DNA of 64,000 nucleotides, taken from contig CACXJZ010000004.1 of the NCBI GenBank assembly GCA_902768105.1, forward strand, positions 1 to 64,000, given 5' to 3'. Within the stretch, counting starts at the first letter, position 1, and each line of letters begins with the position of its first letter. Of the stretch, positions 52,873-62,633 are shown piece by piece. The position numbers were made by a program, and so were the translations under genes. This DNA comes from an uncultured Prevotellaceae bacterium (GTDB lineage Bacteria; Bacteroidota; Bacteroidia; Bacteroidales; Bacteroidaceae). A model generated the notes under the pieces. It was not told the DNA's origin and did no database searches. It was given only the letters and a program-made list of their open reading frames with translations.

Positions 52873-55047
52873 ATGGATACATTCAGATATTTAGTTCGTT
52901 TTTTATACAAGATTCGTTGGTATCTTGTTGTCTTACCGTTGATAGCCCTTATCATTGCATGGTTCCTCACTCGTCACATGGAGCGTGTATATGATACCAA
53001 TACCACGATTTATACTGGTATGATCACAGGCTATAACATGGAAGGTACTGGTGCCATTGGTGGAAACTCACAGACCAACATTACCAACCTCATGTTGATT
53101 ATCACCACCGATAACACCATTCATGAGGTGGCACTTCGTCTGTTTGCCCGCTGTATGATGTATGGTAATCCCAACAAGGATAACAACTACATCTCTGCAG
53201 AACACTTCCGCGCTCTGAATGCAACTGTTCCTGCTGAGGTTAAAGCGCTGATTAAGCATAACAGTGAAGCTCAGACCTATGCCAATCTGAAGGCATACGA
53301 GAAGCCTATGCAGGACAACTACCTCTTTGGTATTCTGAACGCCCACCCGTATTTTGGCATCAACAACATTACCAGCCGCATCAAGGTAATCCAGCTTGAC
53401 AATAGTGACATTATTGATATTGCCTACTCTGCCAATGACCCTGGTATCGCCTACAACACGCTGGATATTCTGAATGACGTATTCAAGAAGCAATACGAGC
53501 AGATTCGTTTTGGTGAGACTGCCAACGTCATCAAGTTCTTTGAAAGAGAGGTTGCCCGTCTGTATCGTATTCTGACCAATGCAGAAGATGACCTGATTCG
53601 CTATAACATTTCAAAGAAAATCATCAACTACGCTGAGCAGACCAAACAGATTGCAGCGTTGGAAGCAGAGCAACAGTCTGCCGTTAATAACCAGTTGATG
53701 GACTACACGACAACCAAGGCCCTGATGGACTACTTGGAGCGTCAGTTGGGTAACCGTGCACAGATTATCCGCTCAAACCGTGAGTTCACCAATAGCGTCC
53801 GCGACATCTCACGCATCCAGTCACGTATCTCGAACCTGCAGATTATGAGTAGTGAGAACGGTGGTGCCGATGCAGCCGCTCATCAGGAGTTAGCCAAAGC
53901 CCAGCAGGACTTGCAGGATGCTACAGCCCGTGTAAGGTCTCTTACCAGAGATATTGAGGCTGCATCCTTCAATGCCGAGACTGGTGTCAAAGCTAATAAG
54001 ATGATTGACAGTTGGTTGGAGCAGGTTCTGCTGCTGGAGAAAACCAAGGCCATGATGAATGCAAACGACATCATGCAGCAAAAGATTGACCAGCAATATC
54101 TGTTCTATGCTCCTATCGGTGCAACCATCGACCGCAAGAACCGTCACATTGGTTTCATCGAGGGCAACTATATGGAGATGTTGAAGGCATTGAATGCAGC
54201 ACGTCTGCGTCAGCGCAACCTGCAAATGACCACCGCAACACTCCGTGTGCTTAACCCGCCGATGTTCCCGCTCAATGCCCAGCCGACCAATCGTATGATG
54301 ATTCTGTTAGGTGCATTCCTGCTGACTTTCATGTTGACAGCACTCTACTTCTTCGTCATCGAGCTGCTTGACCGCACCCTGCGTGACCGCATGCGTTCTG
54401 AGCGCATTACCAAGATACCCGTCATGGGCTGTTATCCAAAGGAAAGCAACCTGCGCTATCGTCGCTACAACAAGACCATCTCCGATATGGCACTGCACCA
54501 GTTGAGTAAGGTATTGCTGCCTCACTTCAAGGAAGGACAACAGAATGTGCTGAACCTCCTTTCTACCGATGCTGCCAACGGTAAGAGTTTCCTTGCTCAG
54601 GAATTGGAGAATTATTGGATTTCCATTGGTTTGCAGGTTCGTCGTCTGACCTACAATGAGGATTTCCTGGCAGAAGACAGCAGGTACATCATGGCCAAGA
54701 GCATCAAGGACCTTTGCTCTGACATTATGCCGGAAGAGATTGCCATCGTGGAATACCCCAACCTGAATGAGACATCCATTACGCCGGCGCTGCTGAACAT
54801 GGGTACAGTCAATCTGATGGTCACACGTGCCAACCGTACGTGGAAAGACGTTGACCAGAAGGCGCTCAAGGAGGTTGAATCGCAACTTGAGAACAAAGAC
54901 ACGCTGTATATGTATCTGACGGAAGCCAGTCGCTATGCAGTGGAAGAGTTCACCGGTCAGTTACCGCCTTACACGAAGTTCAAGAACTTCATCTATCGCA
55001 TTTCTCAGTTAGGTTTGACAGCAACAGAGAATACCCATGCAAAATAA
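52873..55047 (+). CDS. Wzc/GumC-like polysaccharide co-polymerase with degenerate kinase domain
   Basis: 724 residues. Wzz-type layout: TM1 about 15-31 (WYLVVLPLIALIIAWFL), a large periplasmic coiled-coil part, TM2 about 475-497 (ILLGAFLLTFMLTALYFFVI). The C-terminal cytoplasmic domain has a P-loop-like TDAANGKSFLA (GKS 570-572), but I see neither a normal Walker B nor the C-terminal Tyr cluster of BY-kinases. It probably sets chain length or couples polymerase and export without Tyr kinase activity. Confidence 0.88.
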   Translation: MDTFRYLVRFLYKIRWYLVVLPLIALIIAWFLTRHMERVYDTNTTIYTGMITGYNMEGTGAIGGNSQTNITNLMLIITTDNTIHEVALRLFARCMMYGNPNKDNNYISAEHFRALNATVPAEVKALIKHNSEAQTYANLKAYEKPMQDNYLFGILNAHPYFGINNITSRIKVIQLDNSDIIDIAYSANDPGIAYNTLDILNDVFKKQYEQIRFGETANVIKFFEREVARLYRILTNAEDDLIRYNISKKIINYAEQTKQIAALEAEQQSAVNNQLMDYTTTKALMDYLERQLGNRAQIIRSNREFTNSVRDISRIQSRISNLQIMSSENGGADAAAHQELAKAQQDLQDATARVRSLTRDIEAASFNAETGVKANKMIDSWLEQVLLLEKTKAMMNANDIMQQKIDQQYLFYAPIGATIDRKNRHIGFIEGNYMEMLKALNAARLRQRNLQMTTATLRVLNPPMFPLNAQPTNRMMILLGAFLLTFMLTALYFFVIELLDRTLRDRMRSERITKIPVMGCYPKESNLRYRRYNKTISDMALHQLSKVLLPHFKEGQQNVLNLLSTDAANGKSFLAQELENYWISIGLQVRRLTYNEDFLAEDSRYIMAKSIKDLCSDIMPEEIAIVEYPNLNETSITPALLNMGTVNLMVTRANRTWKDVDQKALKEVESQLENKDTLYMYLTEASRYAVEEFTGQLPPYTKFKNFIYRISQLGLTATENTHAK

Positions 55048-55053
55048 ACACTC

Positions 55054-56577
55054 ATGAATATTGCATCATCAAAATATTCAAGTTTTGTTGAAAACAACGG
55101 AGGAAGAGTTTTACTGCTCTTTCTCCTGTTTTTGCTTGCAATTTATGAGTTTGTGACGGCAGGCTTCAGTGCCTTTGCCATTATCTGCATCATCCCCGCC
55201 CTAGTCCTGGTCACCATTGCGGCGTTCAGGTACAGGATGTTTGTCTTCTGGATATTGTTCTTTGTCAATTACTTCATCCAGATGAAGGACATCCACCTGC
55301 CCGTTCCCATGTCAATCCCCAATGAGATGTTGGAAATAGTCTTGTTGATCATGGCACTCATCAACGTGCAGGACCTTAAAGCCGAGCGTGCTGGCAACAT
55401 GATGCTATACGTGCTGATAATATGGTGCGGATTCTGTACGATTGAAGTGTTGAACGACACTTGCGACCTGGGCATCAATATTGGAGCATGGTACACGGGT
55501 GCCCGACTGATGGCTTACCAGTTAATGTATGCCTTCTTAGTCTATATCCTGTATATCACCAATCCTAAGGTACTCATGAAATACCTGTTCATATGGGGTG
55601 CCGTCGCTTTGTTTGCATGCTTCTGGATATGGAAGCAGAAGAACATGGGCTTTACGGCAGCTGAGAACTTATGGATACAGACTCGAGGACGCTCAACCCA
55701 TATCCTTCAGGCCGGTACGCTGATACGTTATTTCTCTATCTATAGTGATGCCGCCAACTTCGGTATTGGTATTGCAGCAACATCTGTGGCGTTCTTCATT
55801 TTCGCCATTACCAGCAAGATACTCAAGCACCGCATATTCTTTGCAATTGTAGGTGCAGCATGTTTCTGGGCTATGTTCCCCTCAGGCACGCGTACTGCCA
55901 TTTTCTGTTTCCTTGCCGGTTTTATCGTCTATATCTTTCTGTCTAAATCATTTAAGATTGCCATACCAGCCAGTATTCTGTTTGTCCTGTTTGTCTTTAT
56001 GTTGGCCTTTACCACGATAGGTAACAGCAACCAGCAGATACGACGTATGCGAACAGCCTTTGACAGGAATGATGCATCTGCCGGTGCACGTTCCGTCAAC
56101 CAGCAAGCCATGAAGAAGTATCTGGCTGAAGCACCCTGGGGTATTGGTATCGGTATTGGTTACGAGAACGTTCCAGCAAACAACAAATACAGGAAACTTG
56201 CAACAATGCCTCCTGACTCGGAGTATGTCTTCATCTGGCAGCATACGGGAATCATTGGCCTGACAGTCTTTGTGATTGTTACGGTCATCATGCTTCTGGG
56301 GGCATGTATCATTGTCTTCTTTAAACTGAAGAGTCCGTCCCTTCGAGGCATAGGTGCCGGCATGTGTTGTGCCTTCGTGGCATTGCAGTTGGGTGGTTAT
56401 GGTAACCAGGTGCTGATGCAGTTCCCCAATTGCCTCGTCTTTTATGGCGGTTTGTCGCTTGTCTATGGTCTGCCGTTCTTTGAGGACGAATGGATGGAAT
56501 ATGAAGGTAAGATACTGGCAGAGCAGGCAGAACGTAAACGTCTGAAGCTTGAAAAGAAAAAAGCCTCTCGAGTCTAA
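55054..56577 (+). CDS. Wzy-like O-antigen polymerase/ligase family membrane protein
   Basis: 507 residues, about 11-12 membrane helices, for example GRVLLLFLLFLLAIYEFVTA and IFFAIVGAACFWAMFPSGTR. A periplasmic loop near residues 325-390 (NQQIRRMRTAFDR, WGIGIGIGYENV) carries the Arg/Gly pattern of O-antigen ligases/polymerases. Expected to join repeat units in the periplasm. Basic C-terminal tail. Confidence 0.85.
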   Translation: MNIASSKYSSFVENNGGRVLLLFLLFLLAIYEFVTAGFSAFAIICIIPALVLVTIAAFRYRMFVFWILFFVNYFIQMKDIHLPVPMSIPNEMLEIVLLIMALINVQDLKAERAGNMMLYVLIIWCGFCTIEVLNDTCDLGINIGAWYTGARLMAYQLMYAFLVYILYITNPKVLMKYLFIWGAVALFACFWIWKQKNMGFTAAENLWIQTRGRSTHILQAGTLIRYFSIYSDAANFGIGIAATSVAFFIFAITSKILKHRIFFAIVGAACFWAMFPSGTRTAIFCFLAGFIVYIFLSKSFKIAIPASILFVLFVFMLAFTTIGNSNQQIRRMRTAFDRNDASAGARSVNQQAMKKYLAEAPWGIGIGIGYENVPANNKYRKLATMPPDSEYVFIWQHTGIIGLTVFVIVTVIMLLGACIIVFFKLKSPSLRGIGAGMCCAFVALQLGGYGNQVLMQFPNCLVFYGGLSLVYGLPFFEDEWMEYEGKILAEQAERKRLKLEKKKASRV

Positions 56578-56587
56578 TATATAGGAA

Positions 56588-57484
56588 TTGAACATTGAAT
56601 TATCTATCATTACAGTCAATTACAATGGGCTCAAAGACACGTGCGCATTAATTGATACCATCCCCTTCGATGAGTATTCATTAGAGGTGATTGTAGTAGA
56701 TAATGCGTCCAAGGAAGACGAGGCATCCACCATTTCCGCACGCTATCCGCAAGTCAAGGTTATCCGTAGTGAGAAGAACTTAGGCTTTGCCGGCGGAAAC
56801 AATTTAGGCATCCGTGCTGCTCAGGGCAAATACCTTTACTTTATCAACAACGATACGGTTCTTTATCGAGAAGAGCGGGAAGCGGGGAAAGACGCATTCC
56901 GTTCGCTGATAGACCGGTTGGAGTCATCCGACAAGATTGGTATGGTTTGTCCGAAGATACGCTTTGCCTGGGACGACGCACCCATCCAGTTTGCCGGTTA
57001 TACCCCACTAAGCTCCGTCACCCTGCGCAACCGTTCCATTGGTTTCGGAGAAAAAGACAACGGACAATACAACACGCCCCACTCCACTCCCTACGCCCAC
57101 GGTGCTGCCATGATGGTAAAGCGTGAAGCCATTGAGCGTGCAGGGCTTATGCCGGAAGACTACTTCCTCTACTACGAAGAGCTCGACTGGTCCATGATGA
57201 TTCGTCGAGCCGGTTACCAAATATGGTACGAGCCCGCTGCCACCATCTACCACAAGGAGAGTCAGGCCACAGGGCAGAATAGTCCCTTGCGCACCTACTA
57301 CATCACACGCAACAGGCTGCTCTTTGTCAAAAGAAACGTCCAGTCGGCTGAGAAGTTCCTGTCCTATCTGTACCTCGCCTTCATAGTAGGCAGCCGTGAC
57401 CTCATCAAATATACTGTCCAAGGTCATGGCGACTTGGCAAAAGCTGTTCTAAAAGGAATCAAAGACTTTATAAAACTATCATAA
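56588..57484 (+). CDS. Glycosyltransferase family 2 with a TTG start
   Basis: 298 residues. GT-A motifs start right at the N-terminus (ELSIITVNYNGLKD), then VVDNASKED, FINNDTVLY (DxD region) and EDYFLYYEELDWSMMIRRAG. An in-frame stop lies at 56582-56584 and no ATG exists before the fold begins, so TTG at 56588 is the only sensible common start. ten bases after the polymerase gene. Donor sugar unknown. Confidence 0.88.
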   Translation: MNIELSIITVNYNGLKDTCALIDTIPFDEYSLEVIVVDNASKEDEASTISARYPQVKVIRSEKNLGFAGGNNLGIRAAQGKYLYFINNDTVLYREEREAGKDAFRSLIDRLESSDKIGMVCPKIRFAWDDAPIQFAGYTPLSSVTLRNRSIGFGEKDNGQYNTPHSTPYAHGAAMMVKREAIERAGLMPEDYFLYYEELDWSMMIRRAGYQIWYEPAATIYHKESQATGQNSPLRTYYITRNRLLFVKRNVQSAEKFLSYLYLAFIVGSRDLIKYTVQGHGDLAKAVLKGIKDFIKLS

Positions 57485-57485
57485 T

Positions 57486-58667
57486 ATGGATTACACGGAT
57501 TTTTGGCGCATCATATACATCATCGACTGGGGACTGTTCGCTATCGTTGCATTTACAGTCCTCTACATCACGATTTTCACGATTACCGGATTATTCAGCA
57601 GTCATCCGAATATTCCCAAGGCCAATCACCAGAACCGCTTTATCGTGCTCATACCCGCCTATAGAGCAGACAGGACCATCATGGACACCGTCATGTCCGT
57701 CTTAGGACAGACCTATCCGCAACGACTGTTCGACATTACCGTGATCTCCGACCACCAGGACGAGATGACCAACTTCCGGCTTGCCCAAAGCCCCATCACG
57801 TTGTTAACCCCTAATTTTGAGAATAGTACCAAAGCCCGTTCACTCCAGTTTGCCATAAAGAACCTGCCACAGTTTAAGATCTATGACGTTGTTGTCATTC
57901 TGGATGCCGGCACCATCGTTGACCAGGATTTCCTGCTACAGATGAACGATGCCTACCAGGTTTCTGGAACAAAAGCCATACAAGCCCACCGTCTCTCCAG
58001 GAATCGCGACACAGCCATTGCCCACATGGACGCCGTGTTTGAAGAAATCAACAACACCATCTTCCGCCGCGGTCATATCACCATTGGATTGTCGTCTGCT
58101 CTGTCCGGCTCGGGCAATGCCTATGACTTCAAATGGTTCAAGGAAAATATAGACAAGATTACGTCAACGGCTTTCGACAAAGAGCTGGAGGCCCTGCTCA
58201 TGCGCCAGCATATCTTCATTGACTATTTTGACGACATTCTGGTGTATGACGAGAAGATGCGTGAAAGCAAGGATTTCAATGAGCAGCGCACACGCTGGGC
58301 TTCCTCGCAGCTATACGCTGTGTTGAGAAACCTCCACCATTTGCCTGGAGCCATCTTCAACCGCTATTACGCATGGATTGACAAACTCATTCAGTGGCTG
58401 CTCATTCCCCGTACCATCATGATGTCAATTCTTGCCTTTATGAGCGTTGTTATGCCCCTGATTTACTTTACGTTAGCCATCAAGTGGTGGGTAATGTTTG
58501 CCTTTGTGATGTTCATCTTCGCGCTGGCCACGCCCGACTATCTGGTTGACAAGAACTGGAACCACTCCTTCGCCAAGGCACCGTTCATCATGTTGTCATC
58601 TGTCTTCAATTCGGCCAAGATATTTAAGAGCGACAAGCACTTTGTCAACAAAGATCAGAAGAAATGA
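57486..58667 (+). CDS. Membrane-anchored glycosyltransferase family 2
   Basis: 393 residues. N-terminal membrane helix (WGLFAIVAFTVLYITIF), GT-A domain with VLIPAYRADRTI, VVILDAGTIVDQDF (DxD replaced by DAG), and an ALSGSGNAYDFKWF acceptor segment; C-terminal helices (about 300-350). Paralogue of the next gene; its stop overlaps that start by four bases. Acts at the inner face of the cytoplasmic membrane. Confidence 0.88.
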   Translation: MDYTDFWRIIYIIDWGLFAIVAFTVLYITIFTITGLFSSHPNIPKANHQNRFIVLIPAYRADRTIMDTVMSVLGQTYPQRLFDITVISDHQDEMTNFRLAQSPITLLTPNFENSTKARSLQFAIKNLPQFKIYDVVVILDAGTIVDQDFLLQMNDAYQVSGTKAIQAHRLSRNRDTAIAHMDAVFEEINNTIFRRGHITIGLSSALSGSGNAYDFKWFKENIDKITSTAFDKELEALLMRQHIFIDYFDDILVYDEKMRESKDFNEQRTRWASSQLYAVLRNLHHLPGAIFNRYYAWIDKLIQWLLIPRTIMMSILAFMSVVMPLIYFTLAIKWWVMFAFVMFIFALATPDYLVDKNWNHSFAKAPFIMLSSVFNSAKIFKSDKHFVNKDQKK

Positions 58668-59881
58668 TCTGGCACGTCCTACATATCATTGACATCCTGC
58701 TGTGGGTCATCATGGCAGCATCAGTCATGTATGCTGCCTTTTTTGCCTTCGTATCATTATTCTCACATCCTAACAACTCCAAGAGGACATCTCCATCTTC
58801 TACTTCCGCAGGTAAGTCCTCCCTTTCGGGGGGATTTAGGGAGGCCTCTTTCCTCGTCCTCTACCCTGCCTACCACGAAGACAAGGTCATCATTCACTCC
58901 GTACAGCAGTTCCTGCAGTCAGACTATCCGAAGGACAAGTATCACCTTGCCGTCATCTCCGACCACATGGAGGATACGACAAACGCCCAGTTAGGCTCAT
59001 TTCCCATCACCCTGCTCCAGCCAACGTTCGAGAAGAGTTCCAAGGCCAAGGCGCTGCAGTATGCTATTGATTTTTTTGATTCGAGGGACGAGAAGACCTT
59101 TGACTACGTGGTAATTCTGGATGCCGACAACGTGGTGCGTCCAGATTTCCTAACACAGTTGAATGCCTCCTGCGAGCAAGGACACCGAGCCATCCAGTGC
59201 CACCGCTGTGCCAAGAACTCCGACAACGATATTGCCGTGCTGGATGGTGTCAGCGAGGAAATCAACAACACGCTTTTCCGCCGTGCCCACAACGTCATCG
59301 GCATGTCCTCAGCCCTCATCGGCTCCGGCATGTGCTTCGACTTCAAGTGGTTCAAGGAGCACGTCACGCTGCTCAGCTCTGCCGTCGAGGACCGTGAGCT
59401 CGAGGCTCTGCTCATGAAGGAGAAGGTGTATGTCAAGTTCGAGAACGACATCCCCGTCTTTGACGAGAAGGTCAGCAACAGCGACAACTTCCAGCGTCAG
59501 CGTCTGCGCTGGATGACCGGTCAGGTTCAGACGCTCCTGCTCATGCTGCCTTACATTCCCAAGGCCATCGTGACTGGCAACATCAATTACATCGACAAGA
59601 CCATCCAGCAGGCACTCATCCCGCGCTCCATGCTGCTGGTCATCACGCTGGCAATGGCCATACTGCTGTCAGCCTGCGTTTCCGTCTGGTGCTTCAAGTG
59701 GTGGCTCCTGTTCGGACTGCTCTGCCTGTCGCTGTTTGTGGCTATGCCCTCAGCGCTACGCCGCCGTTCCGTATTCAGCCGCCTCACCTACCTGCCGCGT
59801 CTGGTCTGGCGCATGATTACCAACCTGTTTAAGATAAACCACAAGAACAAGGAGTTCATCCACACCACACACAACAAATAG
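58664..59881 (+). CDS. Membrane-anchored glycosyltransferase family 2, with an in-frame repeat insertion
   Basis: 405 residues, same layout as the gene before: N-terminal helix, FLVLYPAYHEDKVI, VVILDADNVVRPDF (DAD intact), ALIGSGMCFDFKWF, two C-terminal helices. Between HPNNSK and FLVLYPAY it holds about 17 more residues than its paralogue (SSTSAGKSSLSGGFREA), encoded by the palindromic element at 58805-58845. Confidence 0.88.
   Translation: MIWHVLHIIDILLWVIMAASVMYAAFFAFVSLFSHPNNSKRTSPSSTSAGKSSLSGGFREASFLVLYPAYHEDKVIIHSVQQFLQSDYPKDKYHLAVISDHMEDTTNAQLGSFPITLLQPTFEKSSKAKALQYAIDFFDSRDEKTFDYVVILDADNVVRPDFLTQLNASCEQGHRAIQCHRCAKNSDNDIAVLDGVSEEINNTLFRRAHNVIGMSSALIGSGMCFDFKWFKEHVTLLSSAVEDRELEALLMKEKVYVKFENDIPVFDEKVSNSDNFQRQRLRWMTGQVQTLLLMLPYIPKAIVTGNINYIDKTIQQALIPRSMLLVITLAMAILLSACVSVWCFKWWLLFGLLCLSLFVAMPSALRRRSVFSRLTYLPRLVWRMITNLFKINHKNKEFIHTTHNK
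58805..58845. repeat. Palindromic repeat element inserted in a GT2 gene
   Basis: Contains tccgcaggtaag then a cctccc.../gggagg hairpin, matching tccgtaggtaag plus hairpin in the tsaD element (19563-19614) base by base over much of its length. Read in sense here, antisense in tsaD. Confidence 0.7.
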
Positions 59882-59884
59882 CCA

Positions 59885-61444
59885 ATGGGAGAACGCGTAC
59901 GCAGAAGCATCATGAACATCAAGGTGGGAATGTTATTCTACGTTCTCTCCCTCTTGCTTGCCTTCTTCTCCCGTAAGGTATTCCTGGACTATCTGGGTGC
60001 CGAGTTCCTCGGCCTGACAGGCATGCTCATGAATATCCTGTCATTCCTCAGTGTGGCCGAATTGGGAATTGGTACCAGCATCGTCTATTTTCTCTACAAG
60101 CCATTGCAAGAAGACAATCATGAGAAAATCAACGAGATTATGTCCATGCTGGCATACCTCTACCGCTGTATCGGTCTCTTTATGGGGGCTTGCGGTATTG
60201 TCATCAGCCTGTTTTTCCCCTGGTGGTTTGGACATCTCGAGACAGACCTGCTTCTGGTCTATTTCGCATTCTTCTCTTTTCTGGCCACGGCCATCACGGG
60301 ATACGTCTTCAACTATCGCCAATTGCTGATTAGTGCCAATCAGAAACAATATGTAGTCAACGCCTACTTCCAGTCCATCAACGTCCTGCAGAGTTTGACG
60401 CAGATTCTGCTGGTCTATTTCTACAAGAACCTCTACCTGTGGGTTGCTGTGGGACTGATATTCACCATTATCGCATGCATTGTCTTCAACTACCGCATCC
60501 GCAAGGAGTACCCCTGGCTGCGCATCAACCTGAAGGAAGGACGCAGGAACCTGAAGACCTATCCGGAGGTGCTCAAGAAGACCCGCCAGATATTTGCGCA
60601 GAAAATCAAGGACTTCATTCTCTACCGTAGTGACGAGATACTGGTGGGTGCCTTTGTCTCTGTAGTACAAGTGGCCTACTACGGAAACTATATGATTATT
60701 GTCAACAAGCTCAACTTCCTGACAAACATCCTCAGCACGGGCATGAATGCCGGTATAGGCAATCTCGTTGCTGAAGGCAACATGCAGAACACCATGAAAG
60801 TGTTTTGGGAGCTCACGGCAGTCCGTTTCCTGATTACAGGCATCATCATCTTCGGCCTACTCATGTTTTTCCAGCCCTTCATCGCCTGCTGGCTCGGAGA
60901 AGAGTATCTGTTGGATGAGCTCATCGTCTATCTGCTCATTTTCAACATTTTCATCTACCTTTCCCGTGGCGTGGTGGAGATATACCGCTCTGCCTGCGGC
61001 CTGTTCCAGGACGTATGGACAGCATGGACAGAACTGGTGCTCAACATCTCTGTCACACTATGTCTGGCCCCCTTCTACGGCATCGTCGGCATGCTATTGG
61101 GCAAGATTATCAGCGTTTTCTTCATCGCTATTTTCTGGCGTCCTTATTTCGTCTTTACGAAGGGACTCGACCAGAAAGTGTCCTCCTATTGGCGCGGCAT
61201 GCTGCCCTACTATCTCATCTTCGCCGTGTTTGCAGCATTAGCCATCCTGCTCCGCTACTTTGTCGTAGAGCCTCTTTCCACCAATCTATTCTACCTCATG
61301 GGCTGGGCTCTTCTCATCTTCCCATTGCTGATTGTCGTTTATTTGCTGGTGATGTTCGTTCTGACCAGAGGCATGAAGTATTTCATTGCGCGGAAGCCGG
61401 CAATATATAAGGTTCTGACTTGCTATAAAAGAAAAACAACTTGA
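59885..61444 (+). CDS. Wzx-like polysaccharide flippase
   Basis: 519 residues, about 12-14 membrane helices, MATE/MOP superfamily: MLFYVLSLLLAFFSRKVFLD, LSVAELGIGTSIVYFLYKPL, VAYYGNYMIIVNKLNFLT. Should flip lipid-linked repeat units to the periplasm. Starts three bases after the GT2 stop. The partial gene at 62992 is a paralogue with the same FFSRKVFLD and AELGIG motifs. Confidence 0.92.
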   Translation: MGERVRRSIMNIKVGMLFYVLSLLLAFFSRKVFLDYLGAEFLGLTGMLMNILSFLSVAELGIGTSIVYFLYKPLQEDNHEKINEIMSMLAYLYRCIGLFMGACGIVISLFFPWWFGHLETDLLLVYFAFFSFLATAITGYVFNYRQLLISANQKQYVVNAYFQSINVLQSLTQILLVYFYKNLYLWVAVGLIFTIIACIVFNYRIRKEYPWLRINLKEGRRNLKTYPEVLKKTRQIFAQKIKDFILYRSDEILVGAFVSVVQVAYYGNYMIIVNKLNFLTNILSTGMNAGIGNLVAEGNMQNTMKVFWELTAVRFLITGIIIFGLLMFFQPFIACWLGEEYLLDELIVYLLIFNIFIYLSRGVVEIYRSACGLFQDVWTAWTELVLNISVTLCLAPFYGIVGMLLGKIISVFFIAIFWRPYFVFTKGLDQKVSSYWRGMLPYYLIFAVFAALAILLRYFVVEPLSTNLFYLMGWALLIFPLLIVVYLLVMFVLTRGMKYFIARKPAIYKVLTCYKRKTT

Positions 61445-61447
61445 TAC

Positions 61448-62488
61448 TCAAGCCCTGAGGCTCTTTCCTAATAACAAGAAAGCGCAAATCCGGTTCTTTT
61501 CTATCAACCTGACAGCTAAATAAATAACGATTATCGTAATAACTGTCTCCACCATTGTCAGCAGATAGGCATAGTTCGAAGAGATGGGCAGCAACAGCAT
61601 CAGATCGTAGGTGTAATGATTGATGACATAGATGCCTAACGACATCTTTCCCAGCTCTACCAGGTATTTACAGGCCACAGACTCCTTGAAGAGAGGCAGC
61701 ACCAAATCAATAAGAATCATGACCGCCGAAACACCCAGGAAGCCGTAAACGTATCTCGCCAAGTCTATCAACAGCTGCCCCGTCATGGAGTCACGTCCCA
61801 GCAGACAAGTCCCGTTCAGATAAATGGACCTCTCAGGAGCATCATAGAAGAAATAAAAGAGGAGGAAACCCATAAAAGAAATGCCCCCAACGGCTCCCTT
61901 CGTCCTACAGGAAAGCCGATTGTAGCGGTCCTGCATGCCGTAACGGTTCCAGTAATAGCCTGCCGCAAAATACGGGAACATAAACACGTGCAAGCTGCTG
62001 AGTTGCTGTTCCGGGACAAACAGCAGGAGCACCCATACCAGCAGGCAGAAAAAGATGGAATCCTTGAACAATACACGGCCCGTTAACACAATCAGACTAC
62101 AGATGAGCACACTCCACAAGAACCATAATCCACCGCGATAAGTATATACAAGATCTGCCGACAACTGTATCTGACCCATTAGAAACAGAATGAGGAGATA
62201 AAGCGTCTGCCAGACGACAATAGGCACGAGCAATGACCGCAGCCGCGAGGAAGCCACCTCTCCTGCAGTATGCCTGTCAACCGAGCTACAGAACAGATAG
62301 CCGCTCACAGCGATGAACAGCGGCATGTGGAAGCCATAGATGAACGAAAAGACGGCATCACCGAAATACTGCTGCGTAGCATGGAACACCTCACCGCTTC
62401 CGAACTGGATGCAATGGGCAAACACCACCAGAATAATGGCCACTCCCTTCACCACATCAAGATATACACTTCGTTTTCCCATCTTCAT
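61448..62488 (-). CDS. Membrane acyltransferase (acyltransferase 3 family)
   Basis: 346 residues, about ten membrane helices. KRSVYLDVVKGVAIILVVFAHC (family motif with catalytic His), FIYGFHMPLFIAVSGYLF, RLRSLLVPIVVW, GGLWFLWSVL. Probably O-acetylates a surface glycan. Convergent with the flippase, leaving three bases between stops, and has its own promoter. Confidence 0.9.
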   Translation of the reverse strand: MKMGKRSVYLDVVKGVAIILVVFAHCIQFGSGEVFHATQQYFGDAVFSFIYGFHMPLFIAVSGYLFCSSVDRHTAGEVASSRLRSLLVPIVVWQTLYLLILFLMGQIQLSADLVYTYRGGLWFLWSVLICSLIVLTGRVLFKDSIFFCLLVWVLLLFVPEQQLSSLHVFMFPYFAAGYYWNRYGMQDRYNRLSCRTKGAVGGISFMGFLLFYFFYDAPERSIYLNGTCLLGRDSMTGQLLIDLARYVYGFLGVSAVMILIDLVLPLFKESVACKYLVELGKMSLGIYVINHYTYDLMLLLPISSNYAYLLTMVETVITIIVIYLAVRLIEKNRICAFLLLGKSLRA

Positions 62489-62523
62489 TTACAGAATTGC
62501 TTCCATATTTTCCTTTCTGACGG

Positions 62524-62553
62524 CAAAGATACGAATAAGTGAGCACAATACAA
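62524..62553 (-). promoter_or_regulatory. Promoter of the acyltransferase gene
   Basis: Minus strand: TATCTTTG (62524-62531) and TTG (62551-62553), 19 bases apart. Confidence 0.6.
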
Positions 62554-62633
62554 AACAAAAAGTTTTTTTTGTTTTATTGTCGAGTGAAAGTATTTTCGAC
62601 CGCCAGGTCAGAGATACAAAAAAAATATGATAC

